This document shows positions 10,801-23,023 of a stretch of DNA of 64,000 bases, one piece after another. The translations under genes and the position numbers were made by a program. Each line of letters begins with the position of its first letter. The stretch's first letter is position 1. The DNA is from Gryganskiella cystojenkinii (lineage: Eukaryota; Mortierellomycota; Mortierellomycetes; Mortierellales; Mortierellaceae). The stretch lies in contig JAAAIG010000005.1 of the NCBI GenBank assembly GCA_015852425.1, positions 30,957 through 94,956 of the forward strand, in the 5' to 3' direction. The notes under the pieces were generated by a model that saw only the letters and a list, made by a program, of their open reading frames with translations, did no database searches and was not told where the DNA came from.

Positions 10801-12420
10801 GAAGAGATTGTTTTCGAACTGGGAGGTGGGAGGAGGAGGACGAGGAAGGGATACTTCCTTGGCAGGAAGGAGCTTGAAGGCGACTTGTGAGGTCGGTCTG
10901 AGCTGAAGAAGAAGAGAGGAAGGGGGGGATGCAGCACTCTTTATAGCTGTGGTTACATGCTCTTGACAAAAGCTCCCATGGTCAAAAGTGATTGCCAGTT
11001 TGCCACTCTATCAAATTGAAAGAAAAGAAATTTGGAATGTTCTTCTTTGAGCAGCACCACTGCTAATAACAAGTTGTGCGACAAAAACTGCACATAAAGG
11101 AGGATTGCCATGGCCTCTGTGTCTTTTGAAATATTCGCCCCATTGATCATTTTTCTTTTCTTCCATTCGCCCTCCCCGAGCAATTGTCTGTCTTGGTTGT
11201 GCTCTTCGTCATTGCATTCCTCGGCGTTTAAATGTTTGTGTCCATGGCCGCGAGGGAGCGTCCAAAAAACAAAAGGAAGAAAGGAGAAAGGAAGGCTGTC
11301 CAGTAATTTGCACCGCATGGTGAGCCAGTGGAAGGCGGCGGTGGGTGTTATCATTCTAAAGTTGGAAGAAGAAAATGAATTGCACCAACAATACAGCTGG
11401 TTCGAGTGCCTTCTTGTTCTCGACACCGCTCAAAAGAGATGCAGTTCACAAGGTGATAATCTATGTCGATCCATAAGGAAAAGCGGATTTTGATTGCGTG
11501 AGTCTTCTTGAAGATATCGAGGATGAGGAGAGTGGCGAAAGGGGGAAGGCTCGAACAGTTGATGTTTTGCACTGCTGTTGCTGGGCGTGTTTTTTCTGTT
11601 CCCTCTCTCATTGTTGCAATCCTCGCGTAAAAATGTCTGCTTGTTTGCACAGCAGTTCATTTTCATCTCCAGAAAAAGGGCGCCCTGTTTCATGCAAACC
11701 AAAGACTTTGTTTACGACCTTCGTTGATATGTACTTCCGTTTTCCTCTCTTCTCCTCTAGCCTGCCGTTGGTATACGTGTCCTTCTCACCGATCCGATCA
11801 CTCTTGACACGCAATCTCTTCATCGCTGTCTCACCTCTACTCCCTTCTACATCTTGGTTTTTAAGACCACACACGATTTATGTCCCATCAATATCGTTGC
11901 AGTCCTCAGAGTATACCTTACGAAGCATTTTAGCGACACTCTTCTCTCCCGGTATCGTATACTTCGCCTCTGACGAAACCATGCGAGGCCTGTCTCCCAA
12001 TACCTCTACGTGTCCCCGAGGTTGTCACTCGATAATCGCGACGACTATCACTGTTACTATCTGTATGAGATTCGGACTCGATTAACACCTCAACCGCGCG
12101 GTCATCATCGACATCGTTCTCAAACAAAATAAGGTCGCAGTCGGACCTGGGGGTCGAACATGCGGCAAATCTGGAAAACCTGCGAATCCAAGAAGAACTG
12201 GAGCTTCGACAAATTGCACGACAGTAAAAAGACGCAAAACGTAGGAGGAATAAATATAGCAACAAACGACAAAACGCGTGTTCTTGCCCATAATATTCTG
12301 CTGGCCTTGCAAAGCCGTAAATCTAAATGTCTAGCCGTTCAATAAAAAATAAAGTCGAACAGTTCTAAATAATAATAAATAGCCTAGAAAAAAAAATCAA
12401 AAAGGATATCCTATCATCCT
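10801..12420. other. Degenerate region with minus-strand coding traces
   Basis: No full gene can be built here. On the minus strand some stretches look like eroded exons: 11240-10953 (ANISKDTEAMAILLYVQF and FFQFDRVANWQSLLTMGAF) and 11874-11608 (RLRVKSDRIGEKDTYTNGRL, then VVNKVFGLHETGRPFSGDEN). Their frames are interrupted. They may belong to the same decayed gene family as the fragments at 10.6 kb, but that is inference. Confidence 0.3.
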
Positions 12421-12474
12421 AGTGTTGATACAGCGCTCACATTTCTGACCCTCTCCCCCTTCGGATCCGTATTT

Positions 12475-15085
12475 CTACACAGCACGAGGGATGTTCATTC
12501 CCGGAATCATTCGCCTGGATGGTGGGTTGACCTGACTCTTCTTGAATGACCCTCTCATCTCTACATAGGGTAGGAAGTTGATCTGATCCCGTCTCGCATT
12601 CAGTTTGTCACTCGCCATCTTGATCGCCCAGTTTGGGACCGCGTTCAAAAATGCGCGTCGCAGCATGTCCGCAACAGGGCCCTATCATTTAGGAAAGAAG
12701 CACATAGGAGGAGCAGTAAAATAAAAATAGGAAAACGGAAATGTGGCATCAGTTGTCGAATAGTTGCATGGAGCTTGAACCGGAAAAATGGAGAATGAAA
12801 CGGCTGAAAAGAGGGAAACCAAACAGCAACAAATGCAGGAGGAATGTTCATCGTTTTTTGAAACATGCATAAAATCACTCCACCAATATCTTTTTTATAG
12901 TCATCAGTGAACTTTTACCTTTTTGTGAAGGAGAGACCCCGTCTGGTGTGATCCCTCAACCGAGGTCTTGCCCGGTTTCTTTCGAAGGTCATGGTACTCC
13001 TTGAAGACCCGTGTGATTTCCTTTTCGGAGGTGTTGTAGATGTCGAAAAGGAGGTTGGTCAAGTGAAGGGCACTGAGGATGGCCATGTTGGCTCCCTGAC
13101 CGCCAAAGGGGACCATCTGTAATAGAAAAATAATAGAAGGTACAATGAGCCAGGGCAGGTTTTTTTATTGCGTAGTTTTTGTATTGAAGTTTTTCGCGAG
13201 TTGCAGATCTTTCGTTTGAGTGGACCTCGATTGAAATGCTTACCTTGTGACAAGCTAAAGTAGTGATGAAAAAGGACACAAAAAAAAAAAAAAAATCAGT
13301 GGACAAATTTACTAATGGATACAATTTTGGTGGCGTTTAATATTTGCTTTGGAAAGCAACAACATACCATCGCCAAGCAACACTGTTCTTCCGCTGTACC
13401 AGGTCTCGAAGTACTATGGTCGCCATTATTGTAAAAGTAAAGAGTTAGTTTCTTAGTATAAACAGAGCGCATAGGAGCGCGACCCTTCCAAGATCCCTCC
13501 TACACTCAAATCCTCTCCCATGTATTCAGTTTTTCTTCCTGCCACGCAAAAATACCTTGTCCTCGAGCATGACCTTGGTGATCTGATCCTTAGGGGTTCG
13601 ATCAATCAAGTCACCAAAGTTACCACCATACGGACAGGGCAGATGTCGGGACTTGTCACACATTTCCATTGCTGCCTCAGGTCCCCATTCTGAAAATCCG
13701 AAGTTTCGCTCCTCGTCCGTGCCATTCATGCGCACATCCTGGGTCACCATCCATCCGATCCTGTTCTCGGTCAACGGGAACAACCACCACTAACCAGAAG
13801 GAAATCAGAACAAACGAAATAAGCGAAAGAATCGCAATGGCTTGCAATATAATAAACACCCTAAATCAACACTTAAGGCCAACGACAACACTTACCGAGT
13901 ACGGGCTCGACTTTCCGAGGACACATTCAAACTCGCAGTACTTATCCAGTACCACAGGGTACATCACTGGATCCAAGGCTGTGGTCACACCCACTACGCA
14001 GTCGTAGCCATACCCCAACGGTTTGGAATCTGATTTCGACAATTTACCTTCTTCCTTGAGCTGCATATAGAGGTTCTGTCGAACACTGCTGTACGCGCCG
14101 TCTAATCGTAGGTAAGCCACGTGCACAACAGTCGGTTAATGAAAAGTGGGCAAACGTAGTCTAATCGTTTTTTCTGTGCGCTGTGCTCACCTGCGCCGAC
14201 AAGGATTGAACCCGCATAGGACTGATTATCGGAACAAGTGATTGTCACGCAGTCCTCATCCTGTTTCATTTTCAGGACTCGTTTGTTGTATCGAATCTTG
14301 TAAGACGGGATCCGGGATAGGAGTAAATGAACAAGATCCGGTCTGGCAATCACTCGGTTGTAATCGCCATAGCTAGTATTGCGTTTATTACCAGGGGACG
14401 ACGCAGAAAAATAAAAAAAAAAGTGAAATTAAAATCTTGAGGCGAAAGCAAAGTGAATGGGGAAACAGATTTTTCGCCATCAAATAAAAAAAAATGCCGC
14501 CGCTTTTCTTACTGCTCTGCACAATCTATCCCAGGCGACCGTGCGAGCAAACTACCCGAGATGGTCAGGTCTTCTTTACGAAGGTGCAAGGCCCCAAAGG
14601 GTTTTGTCAGGTGCAAGATATCCTTGTAAAGACCCAGCTGTTCGAAAATGACCATCAGACTGTTATGAAGCGAGACTGCAGAGCCGAGAGGGCGGTTCTC
14701 TTTCGATTTCTCGAAAACCTAAAGCGTGAGTTTTTTTCAAAAAAAAAAAAAAAAAAAAAAACGTTGTTTATGACGATGTTTCTGTGAAATGGGAAATGAT
14801 AACAAATAACACCATCCCAGAAACACACAGACAGCAGCAGAGAAATAAAAGAGATCCGCCCTCTTTCTGTGTGTGTGTTTCTTTCTTCTTCGTTTTTTAC
14901 TTTTTTTGCTCCATCGCTTGCGTTCAAGTGCAAAGCTAATGACGAGAGCAAAGCTAGAATATGAAAAATTCATTGCCCCACGTTTTTTTTACCTCGTAAG
15001 AGATATTGGCTCGTTCTAGCAGCACGGCGAGCATCAAACCCCCGACTCCTGCTCCGACAATAAGAACGTGTAACTTGGACGCCAT
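12475..15085 (-). CDS. FAD-dependent monooxygenase (aromatic hydroxylase type)
   Basis: Nine exons (15085-14993, 14718-14513, 14372-14191, 14101-13896, 13789-13556, 13413-13368, 13254-13244, 13116-12919, 12681-12475) sum to 1383 nt, a 460-residue protein. It belongs to the single-component flavin monooxygenases related to salicylate hydroxylase and zeaxanthin epoxidase, which use FAD, NAD(P)H and O2 to hydroxylate an organic substrate. The N-terminal Rossmann motif LHVLIVGAGVGGLMLAVLL binds the ADP part of FAD. The DG motif VGADGAYSSVRQ is near residue 160. The GD motif LLGDACHKMVPFGGQGAN is near 321-338. The 11-nt seventh exon supplies most of ACHK inside that GD motif. No membrane helix is obvious. 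The substrate cannot be told from sequence. The neighbours are a carrier and broken DNA, so no pathway cluster is evident. Confidence 0.95.
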
Positions 15086-15630
15086 GTGAAAGAAATGAAG
15101 AATGAAAGGAGAGTGGAGACGTGATCAGATTGATGATTGATGAAGGGGAGAAGAGAAATGAGGAATGGGGTACCTTTTGCCCTCTTATTCTATTCTTTTT
15201 TAGCGGTTCGTTGCAGTTGGTTTGTTAATATCACTGTTACACACGACGTATCTTTTTTTTTTCTTTCCCCCACTTCCTTCGCCCATGCACCTAATGCTCT
15301 CTTTGCTCTCTGGTTCATCTTTCTCTTAAGGTTGATTCGTGGGGCAAACAGTCCAGGCCACCCGTTTCCCCAGCCCTCCAAATATTTCTCCAAGGAATCA
15401 TCAAAAAGGCGCAACCCCCTTGGCTCTTTTTTTTTGTCGTGCAACAGATTGAGCATCGACACGACCCTCTTTCGGCCCAACAAAGATCGATGTGATGAGC
15501 TTCTATTGTGTTTTATTCTCTTTTGTCTATTTAATCTAGATGGCATCATTTCCTTCAGAAAGAACAAAGGAATGCTCGAAATGCTCCTCGTCTGTTTTGG
15601 GACTTTTCACTCTTCTTTTTTGCATGCTTC
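15086..15630. promoter_or_regulatory. Upstream region of the monooxygenase gene
   Basis: About 0.5 kb between the monooxygenase start and the carrier stop, both on the minus strand. It contains A/G-rich DNA next to the monooxygenase start (a pyrimidine-rich leader on its own strand) and short T-runs near 15250 and 15428. No coding frame is supported. Confidence 0.4.
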
Positions 15631-17730
15631 TTACTCGCCACGCATAAACTTCATGGTCATCTCATAAAAGAAGAACGTGGCTGCATTGGCAGGGAAGGCA
15701 CGGGCCATCGTCGGCCCAAAACCTTTGAACCACACCCTCCAGTTCCCACCCCGGGCCTCGGCCTGCAAGGAACGGAAGCACTCCAACGTGGTCTTGTAAC
15801 TCAAATTACTCTGCATCCTCGACTTGACCACATCCTGAGGGTAACAGGGAACCCAGGCACCAAAACCTGCAATACCACCAGCCAACAATAATTCAGGGGT
15901 CGTCAACTCCGAGACCTTGTCGCCGTGGTTGAAATGAGCCAATATCCGTTTCGTGCCCTCATATGTCACTGTTCACAAGGAAGTCAGGAAAGGAGAATAA
16001 GGATCATATGAGTAAATATTGTTAATAATAATTTTCACGTTTCGTTGTTTGTTTTCGGTTCCCAAACCGCAAGGCTCCCATGAGAGGTGAGAGCCAAACA
16101 TTTCTCTCGTGTAAATTCTTACCAAAGTATGTAAAGTAGGAAGGAACATCACGCATCAACGTGATGCCCATACCACGGTACAAACCACGAATTCCTTGTT
16201 GCTTGAATGTCCGGATGCCAGCATCCAGAACTCCAGTGTACTATGATCAATGCAACCCATAAAAAAACAAAGACAATGGTTAGCGGATAATAACGAATAG
16301 CGCGTAGCATCTTTTTTATGTTTTGTTTGGACAAAGCCGTGTCACTCCCTCAACAATATTGCCTTAGAAGTGACGGAAAGCGAGCGTCCAAAACGAAAGA
16401 GAACTTACCGGCTTAAGAGCTCCAGCAACAGGGACAGCACCTGGAGCGGGAGTGTACTGAGTCTGCAATTTGACCTTCAAGAGCTCGACTGGGCAATTGA
16501 CGAACGCCATCACTCCTCCAGCCATGGATCCAGCACTTCCGATTTGGACTAGTAGACGTAAAAAAAACAAAAAAAAAAAAAGTAGTGGCAATTGAGAGGT
16601 CCGTTAGCACAAGGTAAATCGCCGTTATTGCCATCTTCGTACAATGCTTGTCCGATATACAGATTCCCTGCGATTGTTTGTCAAAAAACGTACAGAGAGT
16701 AAGGGTCTTGGTTTCATCGCCTCCCTGGAACATGCGTCTAAAGTGTCCATTGGCGGCAAACATGACGGCATTGCTAAGATTGTCCGAGAGAAAGAAAAAG
16801 ATATAAGTAAAGGTATATGGTTAATCAAAATTCTAGCCAGAAAGGGTGAGTCAAGCGTTATCTTGAAGCATCGATATGTTCGTCTGCTTATCAGCTTGCT
16901 TCTTACCAGATACCAATGCCCATCAATGGAGAGGTCACTCCCTTGTACAATCCCAATGGCTAATCGAAAAAGAACAATCCATAGAACAAAAGGAGAGGAA
17001 TGAGGGAATAAGTATCAATTGTCTCCCAAAGCACATGTCTAACAATCTTGTGGTCGGTCTAATAATTCACAAAATCCCATCGAACAACACATAAAAAAAC
17101 TTACTCCTTCCTCTCGGATTGTCATTCGCAGGCAGTCCATAGCACCAGCATATTTTGGAGGGTTAGGCTGAGTTTGGAGACGAACCTAAGATAGATAGCA
17201 GGAGCCATGGTGTATCATAGATGGCGCAGAGGGGAGAGTCAGCGACAAACTCGATTGTACGAAAGCGATCTATCCAAAGGATCCAGCTCCAAAACACTGA
17301 ATTCGTTGGCTAAATCGTTCTCTACCTTCAGGGTATCGAAAGGGTGGCCTAAAAACAAAACGACATGGAAGTACAGAGGGAAATATCGGTGGGTTAGCAA
17401 TTTGAGAGCATATCTCCGCTGAAGACGCCTTGTCTTGCAGACGACGCACCAGCCTGGCAACAGATGGTTCCGCTCAAGCTTCGCAGTCCTGTGAACGATA
17501 GCTGCATCCAACGATGTTGGTCAACCCCTTTGATCGGGTCCCTGCAGCCGTAATGCATAAGAGTAGTCCTCATGAGGCTGTAGCTTGAAAAGGCGAAGTA
17601 GGTGTCTCTGACTCTGTTACTGTTTTGTACCTGAAATGACCTGAGCCCATCCACCGACGGTTCCTGCAACGACATCGTTAACCCATGAGGGCATGGTGCT
17701 CTGCTGCTGCTTGTGTACCAATGCAGTCAT
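15631..17730 (-). CDS. Mitochondrial carrier (SLC25), acylcarnitine/basic amino acid clade
   Basis: Eight exons (17730-17631, 17348-17326, 17185-17105, 16959-16907, 16773-16694, 16548-16409, 16240-16123, 15968-15631) sum to 933 nt, a 310-residue protein of normal carrier length. Three repeats carry the family signature P-x-[DE]-x-x-[KR]: GHPFDTLKVRLQTQ, CPVELLKVKLQTQ and CYPQDVVKSRMQ, each starting an odd-numbered helix. The protein exchanges solutes across the inner mitochondrial membrane. The GHPFDTLKVRLQ opening and CPVELLKV second repeat place it near the carnitine/acylcarnitine and basic amino acid carriers (SLC25A20/A29 type). The exact substrate cannot be fixed by eye. Two exons are very short (23 and 53 nt). 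Confidence 0.93.
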
Positions 17731-18318
17731 TGTCCAAGGGAGAAAGAATGAGATGCAGGAAGGGAAGAGATTAAGAGAATGGCACAAAAAGGAGAAATAA
17801 AAAATAAAAAATGAAAAAATTGGTCGGGATTTTTATTTTTTTCAGTCGAGTTGGTCACAAACAGTCATGTTTTTGTCGAGATGAGATTTGAAAGGTTTCT
17901 TTCTTCTCTTTTTTTTTGCTATCTTTTTCTGCCATTGCTTTTCCTTGTCTAACTCACCAACCCCAGTTGTTTTAGAAAGAGAAATAAAGAGCTGAAGAGG
18001 AAGAAAAGGAAAAAAGATCCCACGCCCAACACTACCCCAAGATACAAGATGTCAAAAGTACTTTTTTGTGAAACGAACCAAAAAAAAAAAAAAAAAGGTC
18101 CTTTACTTTTTCGCACGCTCATCCAACGATGAGCACCACGCGAGATTTGAGCGATTTCGATTTTCGAGCGGTATCAATCACATGACATATTAGTCACGTG
18201 GTTACATGGCCGGAGGCAATCTGGCATTCGAAGTAGTGGGCTGGCTATCTCTTCTTCCCTTGAACCCACAGACCAGTTTTCCCTACTTTTCGTTTTTCAT
18301 TGCTGTTACATCGCAACC
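17731..18318. promoter_or_regulatory. Divergent promoter region between carrier and IMP1 genes
   Basis: Two mitochondrial genes are transcribed outward from this stretch. It contains an A-run (about 18080-18096), an A/G-rich leader for the carrier near 17731-17830, and CACATGAC/CACGTGG strings at about 18179-18201. The CACGTG is a palindromic E-box core that might bind a bHLH factor. No TATA box is clear. Confidence 0.35.
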
Positions 18319-19055
18319 ATGTCGGCTTACTTCAGGAGTGCAGCCAAGGTGCTTCAAGTCGCCTGCACTATCCAGCTCGTCAATCAATACGCATTTGAGG
18401 CCACATGGGTAGGTCGCACTCCATGAGCACAAAAATAGATCAATTCATCCATCATAGCCATAGCCATAGCAGACCGATCTGATCAACTGTTTCTTTATAA
18501 CCCTCCACTAGTGCTTCGGACCGTCCATGTTGCCGACATTGAACATGACAGGAGATATTGTCATCTTTGAACGGTTAACTCAACGCTACTCCAAAATCCA
18601 GACCGGAGACCTCGTGGTAGCTACTTCGCCTGAGGATCCTACAAAATTTGTCTGCAAACGCGTCATTGGACTCGCAGGTGATAAAGTCTGCATCGACCCG
18701 ATCTCTCCACATCGTCAATACATCACGGTAAAGGAAAGCACAAGAAGCTGGAGTGTAGTCAATTTGACTATTGACGCTAGCTGTCAGGACTAAACAATAC
18801 CAAACAATTGACTTTCCCTATATCTGTCGAAATGAACCTCGCTCTTAGGTCCCACCGGGTCATTATTGGTTAACAGGCGATAACCTCAACAACTCTTTGG
18901 ATTCCAGGAATTATGGCCCTGTCAGTGGTGGACTCATCCTTGGGCGCGTTTTTGCAAGGGTAAATGAGCAGAACTTAATTGAACCTGCCATGGTCCACAA
19001 GTCGACAATTGGGGAGGGAGGAGTTCTTTCCAAGGGGTCAATGCTAACGGAGTGA
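18319..19055 (+). CDS. IMP1: Mitochondrial inner membrane protease subunit 1
   Basis: Three exons (18319-18408, 18512-18727, 18849-19055) sum to 513 nt, 170 residues, the usual size for this subunit. It is an S26 signal-peptidase-type Ser/Lys protease that removes sorting signals from proteins delivered to the intermembrane space. An N-terminal hydrophobic anchor ([16 protein letters not shown]) precedes the nucleophile box CFGPSMLPT (Ser near residue 35). The general-base Lys lies in [10 protein letters not shown] (near residue 79). The [21 protein letters not shown] box closes the active site. [10 protein letters not shown] with the M-L-P-T variant fits Imp1 rather than Imp2, though the subunit call is less certain than the family. 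Its divergent neighbour is also a mitochondrial gene. Confidence 0.92.
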
Positions 19056-20237
19056 ATCCTCTTTCATTGTTTCACAATGTCCGAATGTTAGATATGGCCA
19101 AATCCCAAGCGGTTGGACAATGGACTCGAGGAAGTGGTCGAGTTTGGGTAAAAAAGTTGGTGTCCAAGAGTCGGCCAAAAATGGGGCGCCAACATGCATA
19201 ACGGCGATCCAAGATGGCATAATCATCATGGAGAGAGTCGGCAGATGCTGTTGTGTACCGATCGCTAGACTGGAGCAACAGTCGAAACTGCAGCTTGAAA
19301 ATGAAGAGAAAGGCCAACACAAGTTTCTTTCGCCTTCTCTCTATACCCGGGATTCAACAGATTTCTCCCTTCAACACAGAAAGACCCGAGTTGATCGGAC
19401 TTTTGTTTTTGTTGATGTCTTTTTTGTTTGCCACCGTTGCACAAGAAGCTCTCTCTTGAATTCTCTGCCCAAGCCAACGGGCTACCCCATCGAAGCAGAA
19501 AGGAATAAACTAGCCAAATAGATGACAAACACCGCTTTTGAACGTTGGAATTTCGGCGGGCAGCTTTGTTTACAAAGGATAGAGCGTCGCCTCTCTCTCT
19601 ACATCCTCAGCTTTTCTTATTCTCATTCTCTCTCTCGCTCGTGTGCGCAGACATGCTCTACTGCCAGGGCCGTGTGCTTCCCCAATCGCTTGTTGATTTC
19701 GGTGGCAATTAGAGTTCGTTCAATCATCTCTTCCTGAAGTGGCAGTGCGACGAGAGCCACAACATTAATTTCAAAGGGCCTGGAATATTTTTTTTTATCT
19801 TTCTGTTTTTTTCTGCTAGAATGGCAGGAGATGGGAACCAAGAGGATGTGCGACAGGCGGTGGTGGCGGTGGTGACGACGGATGATGACTTCTATCCCTT
19901 GCGCAGAAATAGAAATGGGCCAATGGCGATTGATGACCTCTAAAAATGACACGCACCATCGCTTTGGACCTTTTTCACCTGCTCGCGCCCATGTTGTGAA
20001 AGTGAACGCGCAAAGCGCCGGAGTTGGGAAAGTGACAAGAGCCACAAAACAAAAATAAAGAGAGTTTTTTTGTTGGTCTCCGGGATATCGCTCAGAGAAG
20101 TACCCTGCCATTGCGCCTCATTCTTTCTTCTTTTACCCCTGCCCTGGCCCTTTCACCTTCTTTTTTGTCATTATCTTCTCCTTGCTTATTTCTCCACCTT
20201 TCTACTTCTCGTTCGCCTCCGACCACTCCCTCCCCCC
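19056..20237. other. Intergenic region, no supported gene
   Basis: About 1.2 kb between IMP1 and the aspartic protease gene. A 133-residue plus frame (19120-19521) and a minus frame (20111-19623) are open, but I recognise nothing in either. The part next to the protease gene (20110-20237) is a pyrimidine-rich leader. Confidence 0.4.
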
Positions 20238-20247
20238 NNNNNNNNNN
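20238..20247. other. Assembly gap (10 N)
   Basis: Ten N characters interrupt the sequence directly before the visible signal-peptide codons of the aspartic protease gene. The true number of missing bases is unknown, and the start codon is probably inside. Confidence 0.99.
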
Positions 20248-23023
20248 AAACTGTCCCTCTCGGCCATTTTTGCTTTGGCTTCGACCGTTGCCATTGCCTC
20301 GGCTGATGTCATTTCGTACGTTTCCTTTTTATCAATTTGTTTCTCGACTTGTTTCCATCATTCATTCGACAATGTAGAAAATGAATTTATTTCGGAAAGC
20401 TGACAACGCGAAGAAGACAGAGCACAGGCACAATTCATTCGCTTCTGGATGAGACCACAATTAAAAGTCAGCAAGACAAAGGGCAGCAAATGACACCCAC
20501 CCTCTCTACTTTCTTTCTCTCCCAAAAGCAACGGTTGTTCATGCACAAAGCATGTTTCCAACGGCTGATTTTTGGGCACAGCAAAATGATCACACTCAGG
20601 ACAACTAAAAATAAAGGGGGAGAACATCGACAACAGACACAAAAGAAAGGAGGAAAGAGACCCTCAATCCGCTGACAATCATTTCTTGTCTTTGTTCTCC
20701 AAAGACCGATGGATAGAGATCGATAGCCTGGCCGACTCTTTTACTAACTAATATGTCCTTTTCACTGACCTACCCCGTCTCCTGCTGCTTACCATCACCC
20801 TCTCTCTCTCTCTTTGTAGTATGCCCATGGTGGCTCACCCCAACCATGCCCTCCGCAACCCTCGTGCGCTGACCAACTATTACCTCCAGAAGCGTGACCT
20901 GTCCTCTTCACCCTTGACTAACTCCCAGGGTGACATGATGTTTTGTAAGTGACGACAATTAAAACAGACACAAACACAACGTTTTTTTTTGTTTGTAATG
21001 TGGAGAAGAAAACACAAAAAACAACACCTCTCTCTCGTCGCTCGCCCCCCACCCGCGCTTGTGTTTTGTGCAATGCTCAGTCGGCCATTTTTTGTTTCTA
21101 ATCAAATTTGTTTGGTTTTCTTTTCATTCTTGTGTTTGCTGCGATCGTCATCGCTGTCAAACAAAACAACAATACAATAAATATAAACAAACGATGATAT
21201 TACAGCGGTCCAGCTTGGTCTCGGCACTCCAGCTCAAAACTTTCGTTTGGCGATCGATACCGGATCTCCCATTACCTGGGTGGTCGGAACGAACTGCACA
21301 GGATCTGGTTGCGCATCTGTCCCCGACCATTACACCCCGGCCACCTCGACGTAGGTTCCTTTTTTAACTCCAAGAAAGACAGAAAAACCATGGACAATAC
21401 CGATTGACAAACTGTGTTAGCCCACATTCAATCACGTACCCCACTCACCCACTGTTCCTTCTCTTCTCGCTTCGTTTCTTCAACTTTGAACTTTTCATGA
21501 ACAATTTCAAAAAGTACTTCGAGGGCTATTGGCGCAAGATTCCAAGCTAGCTATGTCAGTGGCGATGGTATCGGGGGCAGCTACTACCAGGATAAATATA
21601 CTCTTGGATCGCTCAACTTCAATGGCATCATTGGTGTCTTGGATCAGGATACTGCTACGATGCCTCCAACCGTCGATGGTATCATGGGACTCTGGTTCAC
21701 AACTCCTGGTAAGATAATAGCTACTTTCATGGAAATGATGGAAAGAAAAAAAGGTGTCCCTCTTTTAATAACTTCCTCCTCCTGATTTTTTTTGTGCTTC
21801 CCCCCATAGCCCAAGCCAAAGTTTCTCTTGGTGGCTCCCCCGACATTGCCTTCTTGAACATTCTCGGGAACGCGACTTCGACAGTCTTGACGGAGAAGGT
21901 CATTGGTATCTGGCTTCAGCATCAGGCTACTACGTCCTCGGATGGTCGGACCCCAGTTACCTCTGCCGGAGGCGAGATCACGTTTGGCGGTGTTAACCCT
22001 GCTCGCTTCACCGGCGGTATCACGTACATCAACTGTGCTGTTGGTGATCGTCCTTGGACGGTATGTGTTGGGGGGAGGGGTTTGCTATCGACACCTGTGG
22101 CATGGGTGACCTTGCCCGTGATTTATTTGGACACCGTCATCGCTTCTATTCTGACTGACACTGTCATTTCGTCTCATTTTTTTTATTATTTTACTTGCTC
22201 AAATTATTAGATCCCTGTCGGTGGCATCAAAATCAATGGCGTAGCCGTTAATATCGGAGTGAATCCCCTGGCGACGATTGATACAGGTACGAGTGCTATG
22301 TTGATCCCCAAGGCTGTCTCGGATGCCATTAACAGTGCCATACCTGGTGCTGTAAGAGAAGTAAGTTGTTACATGTTGTTTTTTCATTTCCTTTCCAGTT
22401 AACGAAAACACAGAAAAATATCCGCCCTCTTTCCCTGTTCCTCGGGAAGGCTCGAAAAAGCCAAAAAGATGAAACCATGGACGTCAAAATTTAACTCTTG
22501 CGAATTATCCTTTGCTTTCTCTCTTTTTCAGCCCAGGTACGACGCCTGGTTCTTGCCCTGCAGTGGTAACACGCCCATCACGTTTTCTTTTGGAGCTTTC
22601 TCGGTCAACATCCCTTATACGGCTCTGGCGATGCAACAATTTGTCGGGAAAGATGCTCAGGGCAACCGCTACTGTCAGAGTGCGGCCATGTATCCCACTG
22701 GATCGATCGCGACGATCAATGAATGGCTTATCGGTGATGTCTTCCTGGCCAACGTTTATTCCGTCTTTGATTTCGGCACCAACGCTGCCAACGGTGGAAG
22801 AATTGGCTTTGCTCAGATTTCCAATAATGGTTTCTCAAACACCGTTAACAACACTAATGGCGGTACCGGAGGCTCTGGTAATTCTGGAGGCTCTGGTAAT
22901 TCTGGAGGCTCTGGTGGTAACACTCAGAACTCTGCTTCGGGTCTTTTCGTCTCTTCGTCCGTGTCGATGCGTGCGGTCCAGGCCTTGGTCAGTGTCGCTG
23001 CTGTGGCTGCTTTTGTTCTTTAA
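20248..23023 (+). CDS. Pepsin-like aspartic protease, secreted, probably GPI-anchored (start in gap)
   Basis: Seven visible exons (20248-20315, 20820-20944, 21206-21350, 21515-21708, 21810-22060, 22211-22360, 22532-23023) give 474 residues plus whatever lies in the N gap. The visible N-terminus (KLSLSAIFALASTVAIASA) is a signal peptide lacking only its Met. A short propeptide follows, then the first catalytic triad motif AIDTGSPITWVV and the second TIDTGTSAML, as in family A1 (pepsin, yapsins). The tail has GGSGNS repeats and a hydrophobic end (MRAVQALVSVAAVAAFVL), typical of GPI anchoring. The enzyme should cleave proteins at acid pH at the wall or outside. Exon 6 ends in two in-frame donors 9 nt apart (22352 and 22361). 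Confidence 0.93.

Noticed and set aside
11498..12085. 195-codon plus-strand frame
   Set aside because: Composition is Ser/Phe/Leu-biased and typical of the complement of A/G-rich DNA; no motif, and it overlaps better coding traces on the minus strand.
19120..19521. 133-codon plus frame after IMP1
   Set aside because: No recognisable motif, no plausible introns or leader, and competing frames on the other strand are equally long.
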